Source: Coccinella septempunctata (lineage: Eukaryota; Arthropoda; Insecta; Coleoptera; Coccinellidae). From it: a DNA stretch of 64,000 nt. Where the stretch lies: contig NC_058190.1 in assembly GCF_907165205.1 (NCBI RefSeq), positions 16,314,001 through 16,378,000 of the forward strand. The letters are read 5' to 3'. The first letter of the stretch is position 1; each line of letters begins with the position of its first letter. This document shows, piece after piece, positions 30,324-41,067 of this stretch. The notes under the pieces were generated by a model that saw only the letters and a program-made list of their open reading frames with translations, was not told the origin of the DNA and ran no database searches. A program made the position numbers and the translations under genes.

Positions 30324-30537
30324 CCGTTATGAAATGTCTGCTACATACTCCTTGGTTCCTAATAATTGATTCAGTTAGATCTTCTCTCTTGAGCTGCTAA
30401 CCACATATCCCTTCTTCGTTAATATGTAGGTAATGCACAGATTTTGTCACAGTAGGTATACGAAAAAATCCTTATGGTACCGATCTGCACGACTTCCACA
30501 GTTAACCATAATACTTGTTACAGGCATTTTTCTTTCG
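30324..30537 (-). pseudogene. decayed THAP zinc-finger exon
   Basis: The ATG at 30537 leads into VNCGSRADRYHKDFF. After a one-base shift come RIPTVT and, further on, MWLAA/KREDLTESIIRNQG and VCSRHFITG. These are the THAP landmarks in order: C...SRADR, F-x-x-I-P, the central Trp, and the C-x2-H end (CSRHF). The usual first Cys is Ser. About three small frameshifts and a stop break the frame. The exon ends at a donor-like GTAGGT. THAP domains bind DNA sequence-specifically and occur in several transposase families. Confidence 0.6.
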
Positions 30538-30965
30538 GAATAAAACTTAGTTCTCACTATTCACTATATATATCAAAAAAACTAAACGATATTTAACACC
30601 AATCAATGTCAATTATTGAGAAAAAGCTTCCAAAAGTTCCAAATTACGAAAGGTAAGCAAACGTTGTTTGCCAACCGACCGCCATATTGAAATATTTTGA
30701 CAGGTGATTGGATTGCCTAATACCGGGATGTAGTGACGTACGTGACTAAGTACACGTTTGTAAAAGCACCGATTGTTTACCACTGAACCCAAGAAGGAGT
30801 TCTTTCTTGAGTTCAATGTTTTTTACCGACCCTTTCAGTCGAATTCGTTTGGATGATCGTTTGGACGGTAAAAATCCGGTTAGTGTGCTCGCAACTGCTA
30901 CCGATAAAATATCGGCCGATTTTATTCCGGGCCGTCCAAAGTCGGTGTGTGTGCAACTAGGCTTT

Positions 30966-31504
30966 GTGTTACAACCCCCACCACTATATTTTGAATGGGA
31001 AAAGTGGTTCCTCATTTGAAAGGCCTTTCTATTTTGATTTAATTTAATATTTTTCATTAAATCCATTTATTTTCGATATTTTCACCATTGAATTTTGATC
31101 ATCGTTGATTGTCCCTTCAAGCTCACTTGTGTAAATCAATCGAATTCTCACTCAACTATTTTGCATTTTCGATGATGAATCTGCGGAACGGTTCCCGCAC
31201 TGGTAATTTTATAAAAATAAGGAAATTATATAAATATTTTTGCCAATGAATGAAAATCTATTTTTGCCTGAATTGTGAACAAGAAGAACAAACAGTGATG
31301 TTTTGATATGCGATATATGACAGTTAACGATTATCGTCGTAACCAGTTAATAAATTAGTGAAAATCTGATTAGGTCACACGGCATGTCAAACGAAATGAC
31401 CAATTCTGTACTAATTTCATTTTTGAATATCTCAAAGACGGATGAATATAATGAAAAAAAATATCGAATATGCTGAACTCAGAATGGAACTTCCTTTCAA
31501 AAGA
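30966..31504. other. no recognisable gene
   Basis: AT-rich spacer. No coding signal or repeat was recognised. Confidence 0.4.
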
Positions 31505-31905
31505 GGTAATGAGTGCGACAATTTTATTTCACTCTTACGGCAGCCATGGGAGGAATTCATTTGCCTCAATGAATGACACAAATAATTTCCTGTAAAAATT
31601 AGTATTCAGGTTCTTTTTCGCCATAACTGGTTTGAAAATGAAATAGATTCTACGGAAAAGAAAAAATGGAAAACGACAGAAATAATTCTAATTTTCCATA
31701 TTTTAAAATATTTTTTCCTTAGAACTATTTTTTTCGTTTTTCCACTCTTTTCTCCGTAGAATTAATTTTATTTTCAAACCAGTTATGGCAAAAAAAAAAC
31801 CTGATAATCATTTTTACAGGAAATAATTTGTGTCATTCATTAAGGCGAATGAATTCCTCTCATGGCTGCCGTGAGAGTGAAATAAAATTGTCGCACTCAT
31901 TTTCA
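31505..31905. repeat. 400-bp palindromic repeat (MITE-like)
   Basis: The arms 31506-31660 and 31750-31905 are inverted copies, starting AATGAGTGCGACAATTTTAT and including cggcagccatgRgaggaatt and a ccagttatggc block. The spacer is about 90 bases. No clear target duplication: the flanks share only an approximate tttcaaaRg. No coding potential. Confidence 0.65.
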
Positions 31906-32103
31906 AAGGATATGATAACACCAGTGTTACTGATTCATCATTCGATTCCAGATCGCTGCGCTCTGGCTCCGCATCCCCACCAATACTGGAATTTGAACTA
32001 GACCAGCCATTCATTCGATATCGCATCGCTCTGAGGTTTCGATTCTTCCACTGTTCCACTAGACTCCGAGAATATTCGAATTTAACACTGAAACACTTAT
32101 GTT

Positions 32104-34220
32104 TCCATTTTATTTTTTTTTCTTTAGCAGGGGGAAAATCTGCAAGTCAGAAGAACCACCCTCTCCTGAGGGGGAACAAGTGTGGGGATTCTCACTCTCC
32201 TGAGCTCGAGACCCACTAAAAAACCTTAACTGCTTCTTGAATTGAATTGAATTGGTTCCGGGCATTTGCCTATAAACCGTTCATCTCTTAGTTGGTTTTC
32301 TTCTCGCACACTATCGTGCTGGGATTTATGTGTTTATCCTCGATTGGATAACACTTTATTGGATATTTCAATAAGTTTCTGTTCTTATTTTAATCTCATT
32401 TTAATTGATCTCTTGGTCTGCTTCGGTAAATTCTCATTCTCCTTTTGTCTTCCTCTGGGTCGTAGTCCACTAGTCTCCTGAGTTCTTAATTCGGATTGTT
32501 TTTCGGTGTTTCGAATAATTTCTCTGCTTTTCTGTTCATGAATTTCGTTATGGTTTTCCATTTTAGGTCCCTATAAATCTGTCTATTCCTGACAAACCAA
32601 GGTGCATCTATTTGACATCGTAGCAGCTTGTTTTCAGTAGCCTGAATTTTTTTGATATGGCTCTTTGCCGCGAAACCCCAAGCAACTGATCCATAAGTCA
32701 GTTGAGGCCTAGTAACGGCTTTGATTATCTTCAAATTTGTCTATTTCGAAATGTGGCTTCTTCTTCCTATCAGAGGGTAGAGTATATTCATTGCTGCTTT
32801 CGTTTTGTCGATTGCTTGTTTGATATGACTTTTCCAAGTAAGTCCTTCGCCAAGCGTTATTCCTAAATATTTTGCTTCATTTTTCCAGTCGATTTCTTCG
32901 CCATCAACTTCTAGATTCGTTGTGGGTCGCAGTGTTCTCTTCTGTAGTAATATTGTTTGGCTCTTTTGTCCATTAAGTTTGATTTTCCACTTTATGCACC
33001 AGTCATTTGTTTCGTCAATCGTTTTTGTAAAACTCGTTCTATTACGTCAGGGTTGCGGTGTCGAGTTGTTATGCCTGTGTTGTCAGCATATAACGTTAGC
33101 ATGGTTCTTGGATTCTTCGGAATAACGTGAATGTATATGTTGCACAGAAGTAGCCCAAGTACGTACCCTTGGGGTACTCCAGCCTCTATATCTCTTGTTG
33201 TGGAGCATGCTCTTTCCACTTTCACGTAAAATCTTCTATTTTCCATTTTTGGCATAATTCTGGATCAACTTGCATATTTTGATCGAATATCCAGCACATC
33301 TCATTTTATATATTAATCCTTCATGCCATACTCTGTCGAATGCTCTGGCGACGTCTAGTAAAACAAGACCTGTAGCTTGTTTATTTTGGAATCATTCTGC
33401 ATTATTTTCTGTGAGCCTTAATAATTGTTGCTCTGTTGAATGCTCTCTTCTGAATCCGAACTGTTCTGGTGGTATTAGTTTCAGATTTTCGGTTTCCTCA
33501 TTTAGACTCGTGGCTATAATTCTTTCTACTACTTTTCCTAACGCCGATAGTAGACTTATCGGTCTGTAGTTTTGTGGGAACTTCTTCTCTTTGGTTTATT
33601 GAACACTATGACTTCCGCTGTTTTCCATTTTTCTGGGTAGTGTTCTGTCCTCATAATTCCATTCGCGATATTTGTTACAGCGGCTATACCTTTTCTAGGT
33701 AATTTCTTTAACATAACATTCGTTATTTTATCGCTTCCGGGAGCTTTCCTCTTCTTCAAACTTCTAATTATTTCTCTAATTCCATTTGGCGATGTTGGTT
33801 TGTCTATTTCAGCAGTCGCTGGTAATTCATCCATTTCTTCATCATTTTCTTCAACCAGTTCTTCCAAATCTTTATTTTCGTCCACTATCCTGTAATTTAT
33901 TCTCGATTCTCGTTCGATCGAGTCCGCCAATGCATCTGCCTTATCAGTATTGGTATACGCCATTCCCCATTTTCCGTGTAGGGGTGGAATTTCAATCTTT
34001 TCTCCTCGTAGCCTTTTTTGCATACTCCATGCAGAATGATCAATTGTATTCAGTTTTTGAACCCTTTTGTTCCATCTCCTTTTTCTTAGATTTTTCAGGG
34101 TGTTTTTCAGAACTTGGCTATGGCGGTTGTGGTTCCATCAATTCAGATCATTTTCATTCATCCGATATATTCTTCTGAGTCTTCGATGTTCTCGTATAAG
34201 ATTTTTTACTTCTTTAGGCG
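32104..34220 (-). mobile_element. Jockey LINE, 3' half of a copy split by an RTE insertion (copy D)
   Basis: The T-run and 3' UTR begin at 32104 (tagcagggggaaaatctgca), as in copies A and C. Coding sequence follows leftward to 34220, where it breaks inside the linker at TCTTTAGGCG. The same ten bases restart the element at 40100 and the linker then continues, so 32104-34220 and 40100-41067 are one insertion. Confidence 0.85.
32486..34190 (-). pseudogene. Jockey ORF2, linker and RT, copy D
   Basis: Pieces on the minus strand: linker and RT N-terminus (34023-33556) with PPLHGKWGMAY, KAPGSDKIT and WKTAEVIVFNKP; a palm region with a YADN instead of YADD box (LTLYADNTGIT, near 33100-33070); and RPQLTYGSVAWG (32734-32486). 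The Asp-to-Asn change hits an RT metal-binding position. Several frameshifts are present. Close relative of copy C. Confidence 0.8.
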
Positions 34221-34294
34221 TTCATTTATTCATTGCTGTATCCCGTTGCCAGGAATGAATCTACAAAAAGACTCCTAGTCTTCTAGTACTTCTT

Positions 34295-35050
34295 CCTAGT
34301 ACATCTGATACACTCCTTTATACACACTTTATATCAATTTTCTTGGCCGGCCATTTTAAACTATCGAAAAAAAAATGGGGAAAATCCGCTCCGTGATAGA
34401 TAGAATATAGGTTCGTTTCGATTCTTGGAGCTGGGGGTCTAGAAGTGTTAGAATGAAACGAGAATTTTTCCTAGTACATCTGAAACATTCCTTTATACAC
34501 CCTTTATATCAATTTCCTTGGCCGGCCATTTCAAACTATCGAAAAAAAATGGAGAACATCCGCTCCGTAATAGCCAGAATATATGTAGGTACGTTTCGAT
34601 TTTTGGAGCTGGGGGTCTAGAAGTGTCAGAATGAAACGAAAATTTTTCCTAGTACATCTGAAACATTCCTCTATACACCTTTTATATCAATTTTCTTGGC
34701 CAGCCATTTTAAACTATCGAAAAAAAATGGGGAACATCCACTCCGTAATAGCCAGAATATAGGTTCATTTCGATTTTTGGAGCTGGGGGTCTAGAAGTGA
34801 TAGAATGAAACGAGAATTTTTCCTAGTACATCTGAAACATTCCTTTATACAACCTTTATATAAATTTTCTTGGCCGGCCATTTTAAACTATCGAAAAAAA
34901 ATGGGGAACATCCGCTCCGTAAGAGCCAGAATATAGGTTCGTTCCAATTTTTGGAGCTGGGGGTCTAGAAGTGTCAGAATTCTTCCTAGTACATCTGAAA
35001 CATTCCTCTATACACCCTTTATATCAATTTTCTTGGCCGGCCATTTCAAA
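34295..35050. repeat. minisatellite, about 5 units of ~175 bp in the RTE 3' UTR
   Basis: Unit starts (cctagtacatctga) at 34295, 34470, 34648, 34822 and 34985, so periods are 175, 178, 174 and 163. Each unit also has ttggccggccatt, a tatcgaaaaaaaatgg run and ggagctgggggtctagaagtg. Confidence 0.85.
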
Positions 35051-35204
35051 CTGAAAGAGAAACATACGCTTCGTCATAGACAGTATAATGGATTATTTTG
35101 ATCCTTGGAGTTCAAATATTGCGAAAAGAAGAAGAGAAAAACGTAATTTGAAATCAGTTCATCTTTCTCTGCATATATTTAATCATTCGCTTCAGCATCC
35201 TATT

Positions 35205-35735
35205 CTAAATGAGGGAAAAAATTAATCGATTGCAGCATCGATACGGTAGATACGGTATTGACTGTGGTGGAATAGTAGTTTTGGAATTGGCCGGCCGGGA
35301 GCTAACATCACCACGGTACATTATCTGTAGATCCTCTGAGCTGCTAGCGATAAGTGAACAGTCGTCTGCATATTGAAGTTCAGTGATAAACTTGGTACGG
35401 GTTTTTGCTCTGAGGCGCCTCAGGTTGAACAGGCCTCCATCAAATCTGAATCTTATCCCAACACCTCTTACGGGCATACTCATGTCAGCAATTATCGATA
35501 CAGCTATGGCGAAAATATTGAACAGTAAAGGCGCTAATACGCAGCCTTGTTTTATTCCAGAGTTGGTTGAGAAATGGTCGGTTGTAGAACCGTTATTATG
35601 TATTCTGGCGGTGTTGTTGGTATGAAGGCTTTTACACACTGCTAAGAATTTTTCGGATACTCCAAGACGTGCCATGATTTTCTATAGCGCACTCCGATTC
35701 ACTGAGTCGAATGCCTTACTTAAATCGATGTACAG
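35205..35735 (-). pseudogene. RTE reverse transcriptase, palm end
   Basis: Continues the RT after the Tc1-type element: KAFDSVNRSAL-type sequence, MARLGVSEKFLAVCKSLH, STNSGIKQGCVLAPLLFNIF, and ELQYADDCSLIASSSEDLQ with an intact YADD box. After EDLQ the sequence jumps to unrelated residues, so thumb and C-terminus were deleted. Confidence 0.8.
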
Positions 35736-36244
35736 TCCCTGGCCATATTATTAGACGAATTGATTCGATGCAAAATCTCAATATTGAAGTATAAATTTGA
35801 TGTGTATGTTACCTATACTTCATCTGTAAAGGGTTTTCACATATAATATATCATATTCAATAAAAAATATTGATTTATTGATGATTAAACATGAAATTCT
35901 GATATTTTGCTGAGCCACCCTGTGTAGCTATGAGAGCTTCATACTATCAATGCAGAATTGTTCGGTTTGCTGCATTCGAGGATAATGATTTCGTATGTGG
36001 ATTATCGAAATAACGTTCGAATCTGCAGAATGCAAGACGTCCACTGGAAGACATAGTACTGATTCATACTTAAGTACTAATACTACAACATCAAAAATAA
36101 ATGCCAAATAGAACAATTTAATGAGAGTCTTAGATAAAATTGACATTCTGTGGAAATGAAATTCAAATATTCTGCTTTTTCCTCGGGCAATACCAGTAAA
36201 TATAAAAAAATCCTCAGTGCGTCTAATAAACTGGCCAAAGACTG
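35733..36244. mobile_element. 512-bp Tc1/mariner-type element, TA duplication
   Basis: Ends CAGTCCCTGGCCATATTATT and the complement of AATAAACTGGCCAAAGACTG, with TA on each side (35731-35732, 36245-36246). Internal sequence (gatattttgctgagccacc) resembles the subterminal part of Tc1 elements. There is no transposase. It interrupts the RTE RT between fingers and palm. Confidence 0.8.
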
Positions 36245-36246
36245 TA

Positions 36247-36634
36247 GTATAGATCCTTGATTGTTGTTCACGGGCCTTCTCTTGCAGCTGTCGAAGTGTA
36301 AAAATTAGGTCCACCGTACCTCAATTTGTTCGAAAGCCGCACTGGGAATCAGGTAATAGCTTTTCTAAGAATGGAACCAGACGATAAGCCATAATCTTCG
36401 AGAGAATTTTAACGGCCACACTAAGCAACGATATGCCCCTGTAGTTGTTGCAAGTCGACGTATCGCCTTTGTTCTTATAGAGGTTGATAACTAAAGCGTC
36501 TCTGAAGTCTTGTGGCACATCTCCCTGTTCCCAGATCTTGCGAAATAGTGTTAGGAGACTATTGACAGTGTCTTCATCCAAGGCTTTGAATATCTCCGCT
36601 GGAATGCCGTCTAGACCAGGTCTTCCTCCTAAGT
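36247..36634 (-). pseudogene. RTE reverse transcriptase, fingers
   Basis: GLDGIPAEIFKAL, IWEQGDVPQDFRDALVINLYKN, NYRGISLLSVAVKILSKIMA and LLPDSQCGFRTN: the RTE-clade blocks in order. A stop follows QCGFRTN (usual text GRGT...), then DLIFTLRQLQEKAREQQ leads to the Tc1-type element. Confidence 0.8.
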
Positions 36635-37725
36635 GCTTTTCTCATGTGAGGTTGGCGGTCAACATGGCATATTTATCTCTGTCCAGGGCTTGGTGCAAGA
36701 GGTTGTTTCCCTCCGTGTGAGTCCAGTCTCTTATATTTCTCAGTCATGACTTCTTTTTCCTTCCTATACCACGTTTACCATCGATCTTGCCTTCCATGAT
36801 GAGCTGCAATTGTTCACACTCCTCATGTCGCATTATGTGTCCGAGGTAGGCTGTTTTTCTCATTTTCAGTGTCTAGTCAGATATGCGCAGGTGTTCATTC
36901 TTGTTAGCACTTCTGTGTAAGTCGTTTTGGAGGTCCAGCTTATCCTTAGCATTCGGCGATACATCCACATTTCAAAAGCGTCCAACTTCTTCATATCATC
37001 TTGTTTTACTGTCCATGTTCCACAGCAGCATAGGAGTAGGGACCAAACGTAACAATTGAGCGTCCTCAACCTCGTCGCTATTGATAATTTTGGGTTACAT
37101 AAAAACTTTCTCAGGTTGAAGAAACCCGCCCTAGCGATTTCAATTCTCCTTTTGATCTCTTTGGAGTGATCTAGTTGGCTATTTATGTCTCTGCCCAAGT
37201 AAACGTATCGCCGCGTTGTTTCAAGTTGTACTCCGTTTATTGTTATATTTAAGTTGATGTTATCCTGCGGGTTTCTGCTAAAAACCATGGTTTTAGTTTT
37301 AGCAGCATTGACCTTCAAACCCATTTTGGCCCTTTCACCTGCCAGTCTGTTCAACAGGACCTGCAATTGTTCCTCTGATTCAGCCAATGTCACTGTGTTG
37401 TCATCATACCTTATGTTATTTAAAACAGTTCTATTTATTCTGGCACCTTCTTGAAAATTTTGAAGAGAACCCCTGACTATGTATTTGGCGTATACATTGA
37501 AAAGCAATGGTGATAATATACACCCCTGTCTAACACCTCTTTTTATGTCCACAGATTTCGTGTTACCCCCCTCTGTTCGGATGCATCCTTTATGGTTCCA
37601 GTATAAGTTTCGTATGAATATAATATCTCTTCCATCTAGCCATATTTCAGTTAGAACTTCAATTAATTTCTCATGTGGTATTCGATCGAAGGCCTTCCTA
37701 TAATCGATGAAGCATACATAATGTT
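36635..37725 (-). pseudogene. LINE reverse-transcriptase fragment nested in the RTE
   Basis: A second RT of another family: DYRKAFDR (near 37700), VDIKRGVRQGCILSPLLFNVY, NNIRYDDNTVTLAESEEQLQ (YADD changed to YDDN), LKVNAAKTKTMVF, RYVYLGRDINSQLDHSKEI, and a C-terminal end with GKRGIGRKKKSWLRNIRDW. It is 5'-truncated at about 37725 and joins the RTE near 36635. The type is the 'endonuclease-reverse transcriptase' LINE common in arthropods. A short plus-strand poly-A at 37788-37812 lies just beyond. Confidence 0.7.
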
Positions 37726-38196
37726 TTCTTTATAATTTGTGAGTACTATTTTTGGGTTTCAATGCCCGTTTGTATTCCTATATGCAATAAATAAAAAAAA
37801 AATAAAAAAAAATTTTGGACTTCCATGTATCGTTTTTCATATTTTTAATCGCACTCATGATTTCCGACATTGAGATTTTATCATCAAGCTATGTCATCGG
37901 ACTATACGCGGGGAGCAGGTCTAAAATGGATAAATCCGAGTCGTTATTTTGATTCAAGACCTGTGAGTAATGCTCCTTCCATCTTTCGAGAATTTTTTTA
38001 TCATCAGTTAGAATAGCTCCATGAGCATCTCTTATAGGAAGTTTAGCTTTTCTGCTTGGACCATAAACAGTTTTAATAGCTTCGAAAAAACGCTTGTAGT
38101 CATGGTTATCGGCGTAAGCTTGTATTTCCCTAGCTTTTTCTTTCCACCAGCTGTCCTTGATTTTTCTTATTTCTTGACGGACTTCGCGTTTTATGT

Positions 38197-38876
38197 TTAT
38201 AAAACATTTTTGGCTGCAACATCGCCAGGCTTCTTAATTGCTGTCTTCATCGCTTTGTGTTTTGCCTCCAGAATGGGTGCGATATGAGTTTCTTTGTCGG
38301 CGAACCAGTCTGGGGATTTTCGGGAGCTTTCTGTGCCTAGTATTTCTTTCGCTGTATTTGTAAGAGATGATTTGAAGCGGAGCCAATGACACTCAATGTC
38401 GTCGTTATAATCCGGTGGTGTTAGGCTATCTTTGACAGTAGCTGTGAAGCTTTCCTTTGTAGAAGGGTTTTGTAGTTTGGAGATTTGAAGGCGCTCTCTT
38501 AGTAACTTTGGCTTGCGTTGGTATTTTGGGAGCATTGAGATCTTCATTCTCGAAATTACCAGCCTATGAGCAGTCCAGCTTTCCAGATCTGCTCTGGGCT
38601 TAGTGACCAACACCTTTTCGAGATCTTTTCTTCTCACGATCACATAGTCGAGAGTTCGCCAATGCCCTGAGCGCGGGTGGCGCCAGGTCCTCCTTGAATT
38701 GCGTCTCGTAATAAGGAAGGTGTTCGTTATACACAGATTTTGTTCTGCACGAAGAGCCAGCAGACGTTCTCCGTTCGAATTAATGCTATCTGTGCCGTGT
38801 TTCCCTATTATTCCTGGCCATAGTTCTGCATCTTGACATCCGCCCACTCTGGCGTTGAAGTCTCCAAGGAGGATAA
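38197..38876 (-). pseudogene. RTE endonuclease, C-terminal part, and linker
   Basis: After the MITE the frame reads ILLGDFNARVGG (catalytic GDFNA block), NGERLLALRAEQNLCITNTF, HWRTLDYVIVRRKDL and SWTAHRLVISRMKIS (the D...H end of the endonuclease), then a basic linker. Further linker sequence continues to about 37840 in other frames. The MITE broke the protein one codon before ILLGDFN. Confidence 0.85.
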
Positions 38877-39349
38877 GCCTAGTTGCACACACACACCGAT
38901 TTTGGACGGCCCGGAATAAAATCGACCAATATATTATCTGTAAGCCTAGTTGCACACACACCGATTTTGGACGGCCCGGAATAAAATCGGCCGATATTTT
39001 ATCGGTAGCAGTTGCGAGCACACTCACCGGATTTTTATCGGCCAAACGATCAGCAAAATGAATTCGGCTGAAATGGTCGGAAAACATCATTGAACTTAAG
39101 AATGAACTCTTTCTTGAGTTCAATGGTAAACAATCGCTGCTAGAACAAACGTGTACTTAGTCACGTACGTCACTACATCCCGGTATTGCCAGTATTGAAC
39201 TGTTGCTCATGGTTGCTCACCAGCATTTACCGGCACCGTTCAACGGTAGGCGTGTGTGCCAGGTCCCGTTCCCACACGTGGTTCACTATTGGAATTTGGA
39301 CGAAAGATATGAAATAGGCCGTCCAAAATCGGTGTTTGTGCAACTAGGC
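38877..39349. mobile_element. 473-bp MITE of the THAP-element family, TAA duplication
   Basis: Ends GCCTAGTTGCACACACACAC and the complement of TCGGTGTTTGTGCAACTAGGC-type sequence, flanked by TAA at 38874-38876 and 39350-39352. The first 67 bases are repeated at 38944-39010, including another TAA just before the second copy. It shares its ends, and also inner blocks such as ggttcactattggaatttgg, with 29132-30962, so it is probably a deletion derivative of that element. Confidence 0.8.
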
Positions 39350-39913
39350 TAATTCGTTCCCGTTATGGGATTTAACTTAATGTATCAACGAGTGTTTCGT
39401 AGAAAGTGTCCTTTGAGTTGTGAGAGGAGTTCAAAGTGGGTGCGTATACTGCAATGATGCAAAAAACACATTTGTGTTGTTTGCTGCAGGAAAGCGTAGG
39501 GTCATTAAACGTTCTGAGATGCCAACTGGATTTTCGGTTAGTTTAGCGGCCAGGTCGTTTCTAATGGCAAAGCCTACACCATGTTGTCTGATTTGGCCCT
39601 CTGGCAAGCCTTTCCAGAAAAAAGTATAAGCATGTTCTACCAAGCTACCTTCGTCCGAGAAGCGTGTCTCGCTTATGGCAACTATTGCAATGGATGTTCG
39701 TTGCAGTTCCTTATCGATTATGGCAGTACGCCTTTCTGGTCGGTCGGCCTTGGGGTTTTCTAGCAAGGTTCTGACGTTCCATGCTGTGAAAGCTATGTGC
39801 TTTTCATTGGTTGTTGTACGATGATTCACTCGCTCAGGAACCCTCCCCCGGAGATCCGAATGGGAGGGTATTTTACCTCCGGATACAAATTTTGTCCTGT
39901 TCGACTGATCCAT
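39350..39913 (-). pseudogene. RTE endonuclease, N-terminal part
   Basis: Start at 39913. TAWNVRTLLENPKADRPERR, IAIVAISETRFSDEGSLVEH, YTFFWKGLPEG, HGVGFAIRNDLAAKL and GISERLMTLRFPA are the RTE-clade endonuclease blocks (the family often mis-annotated as craniofacial development protein 2). Asn in WNVRT and Glu in SETR are metal/catalytic positions and are kept. Confidence 0.85.
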
Positions 39914-40099
39914 CTTTTTGTAGGAGCTGCGTTAGAAGGTGTTTTAAAGCTGCACTGGTAACGCTATCAGTGCAACTTTGGTTGCGGTTGCGACTAGATT
40001 ATCTTGTGACACAGGTATTCTGGGACGACAAGGTCTGAGACGTAACTTAAACAACGCAGAGATCCATTTCCTGCTCAAGCCGATATTTAGGCTAGGTGA

Positions 40100-41067
40100 T
40101 CTTTAGGCGTATCGCCATGCGGATGACTTGATGCTGGTCTCTTCACTCTTCTCGTGCTTTTTTCGTAAGCTTTCAATATAATCTCTTCCAGTTTATCAAC
40201 CGCACATTCCAGATCCTTCGGAGTGTTTATTGTTCGAATTTATGTTATTTCCGATTGTATTAAATGGCTGTATTTAGCCCAATTGGTATATTCTCTTATT
40301 TCTATCAGTTTTTCTCTTGGTTCTTCTCCAATTTTCAATTCCACGGAATTGTGGTTTGAGTTTCCATCTTCTAAAGTTTCAATCGAGAATTCTTGAGTTA
40401 TATTTTTCAATATCGCGATATCTATTACATCTGGTATTCCTATACCAAAAGCAAGATATATATTGAGTTTTTTGCCAGTTCTATTCTCTGTTCTGCTGTT
40501 TCATAATGGGGATTTACAGTTGAAATCTCAGATGCAGATTTTCGGGTTTGTCCCTTCCAACATTTTGTTTATCTCTTCTTTCAATAAATTGTTTTGTGGT
40601 GGCTTGTATGCCGATGTAATTTCGACTTTTTGACGATTTAATTCGGCAACAATCGTCACTGTTTCTGTTTCTCCTTGTGTTTCATTGGATCTACTTGTGA
40701 AATAGTGTTTCAGATCTGTTCTCACTTATATTGCAACTCCTCCTCCGGTGTTTGTAATTCTGTCGCATCTATATGCTTCATAAGTCATGAAACCGTCTGT
40801 TCCGGTTTAGTCTTGTTTCCTGTAGGACTATAATATCAGGTTGTCTCTCTGATATTATTTCTTCTATCTCGGCTTTCCGAGTGTTGATTCCTTTTATGTT
40901 TCACGAGATTATCTTGAGGGCTTTCTTCCTAATATCCGTACGGTCTATCAATACAGTCTACTGAATAATGCTTGAAGTTTTTTCCCCATTTCTCTCTCAA
41001 TTTTCAACATTATCTTGTTGAAAATTTTTTCCGTGAAGATATCTAAATCATCGGCTGATTCAGATAT
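40100..41067 (-). pseudogene. Jockey LINE, 5' half of copy D (endonuclease to ORF1 end; copy E segment)
   Basis: Colinear with 11816-12790 of copy C: linker, endonuclease (DVIDIAI, ERQPDIIVL-type block, WNINGIN region) and the ORF1 C-terminus (SESADDLDIF). Frameshifts are present. It keeps Gln (CAA on the minus strand) where copy C has a stop. The 5' end is truncated at 41067 next to a CTCGT-rich palindromic sequence. Confidence 0.8.

Larger units (their letters stand above)
29132..30962 (-). mobile_element. 1.83-kb DNA transposon derivative with THAP exon (Harbinger-like duplication)
   Basis: Terminal inverted repeats GCCTAGTTGCACACACACAC (left) and the complement of GTCGGTGTGTGTGCAACTAGGC-type sequence (right), with a shared subterminal gacggccNgatt/ggccgtcc block. 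The flanking 3-bp duplication is TTT (29129-29131, 30963-30965). A shorter relative with TAA duplications lies at 38877-39349. Inside, on the minus strand, are a decayed THAP exon and a downstream exon with a coiled-coil-like stretch. No DDE domain is present. The 3-bp AT-rich duplication and the THAP domain suggest a PIF/Harbinger-type element, but the class is inferred. Confidence 0.7.
34221..40099 (-). mobile_element. RTE-type LINE with 10-bp target duplication, itself carrying three insertions
   Basis: TCTTTAGGCG lies at 34211-34220 and again at 40100-40109, exactly at the break in the Jockey linker. The element runs right to left: 5' UTR, endonuclease (39913 onward), RT, minisatellite-containing 3' UTR, short (T)GAA-type 3' end at 34221-34234. 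Nested inside are a Harbinger-type MITE (38877-39349), a LINE fragment (about 36635-37725) and a Tc1-type element (35733-36244). Without them it is about 3.8 kb, normal for RTE. Internal deletion of the RT C-terminus and frameshifts make it inactive. Confidence 0.85.

Noticed and set aside
31814..32059. 81-codon frame with an acidic Ser-rich stretch
   Set aside because: It overlaps one arm of the 31505-31905 palindrome and has no recognisable features. Possible exon, but unsupported.
35928..36314. 128-codon minus-strand frame as a gene
   Set aside because: It spans the Tc1-type element and its RTE flank; the start reads RTE RT (DLIFTLRQLQ) and the rest is transposon DNA.
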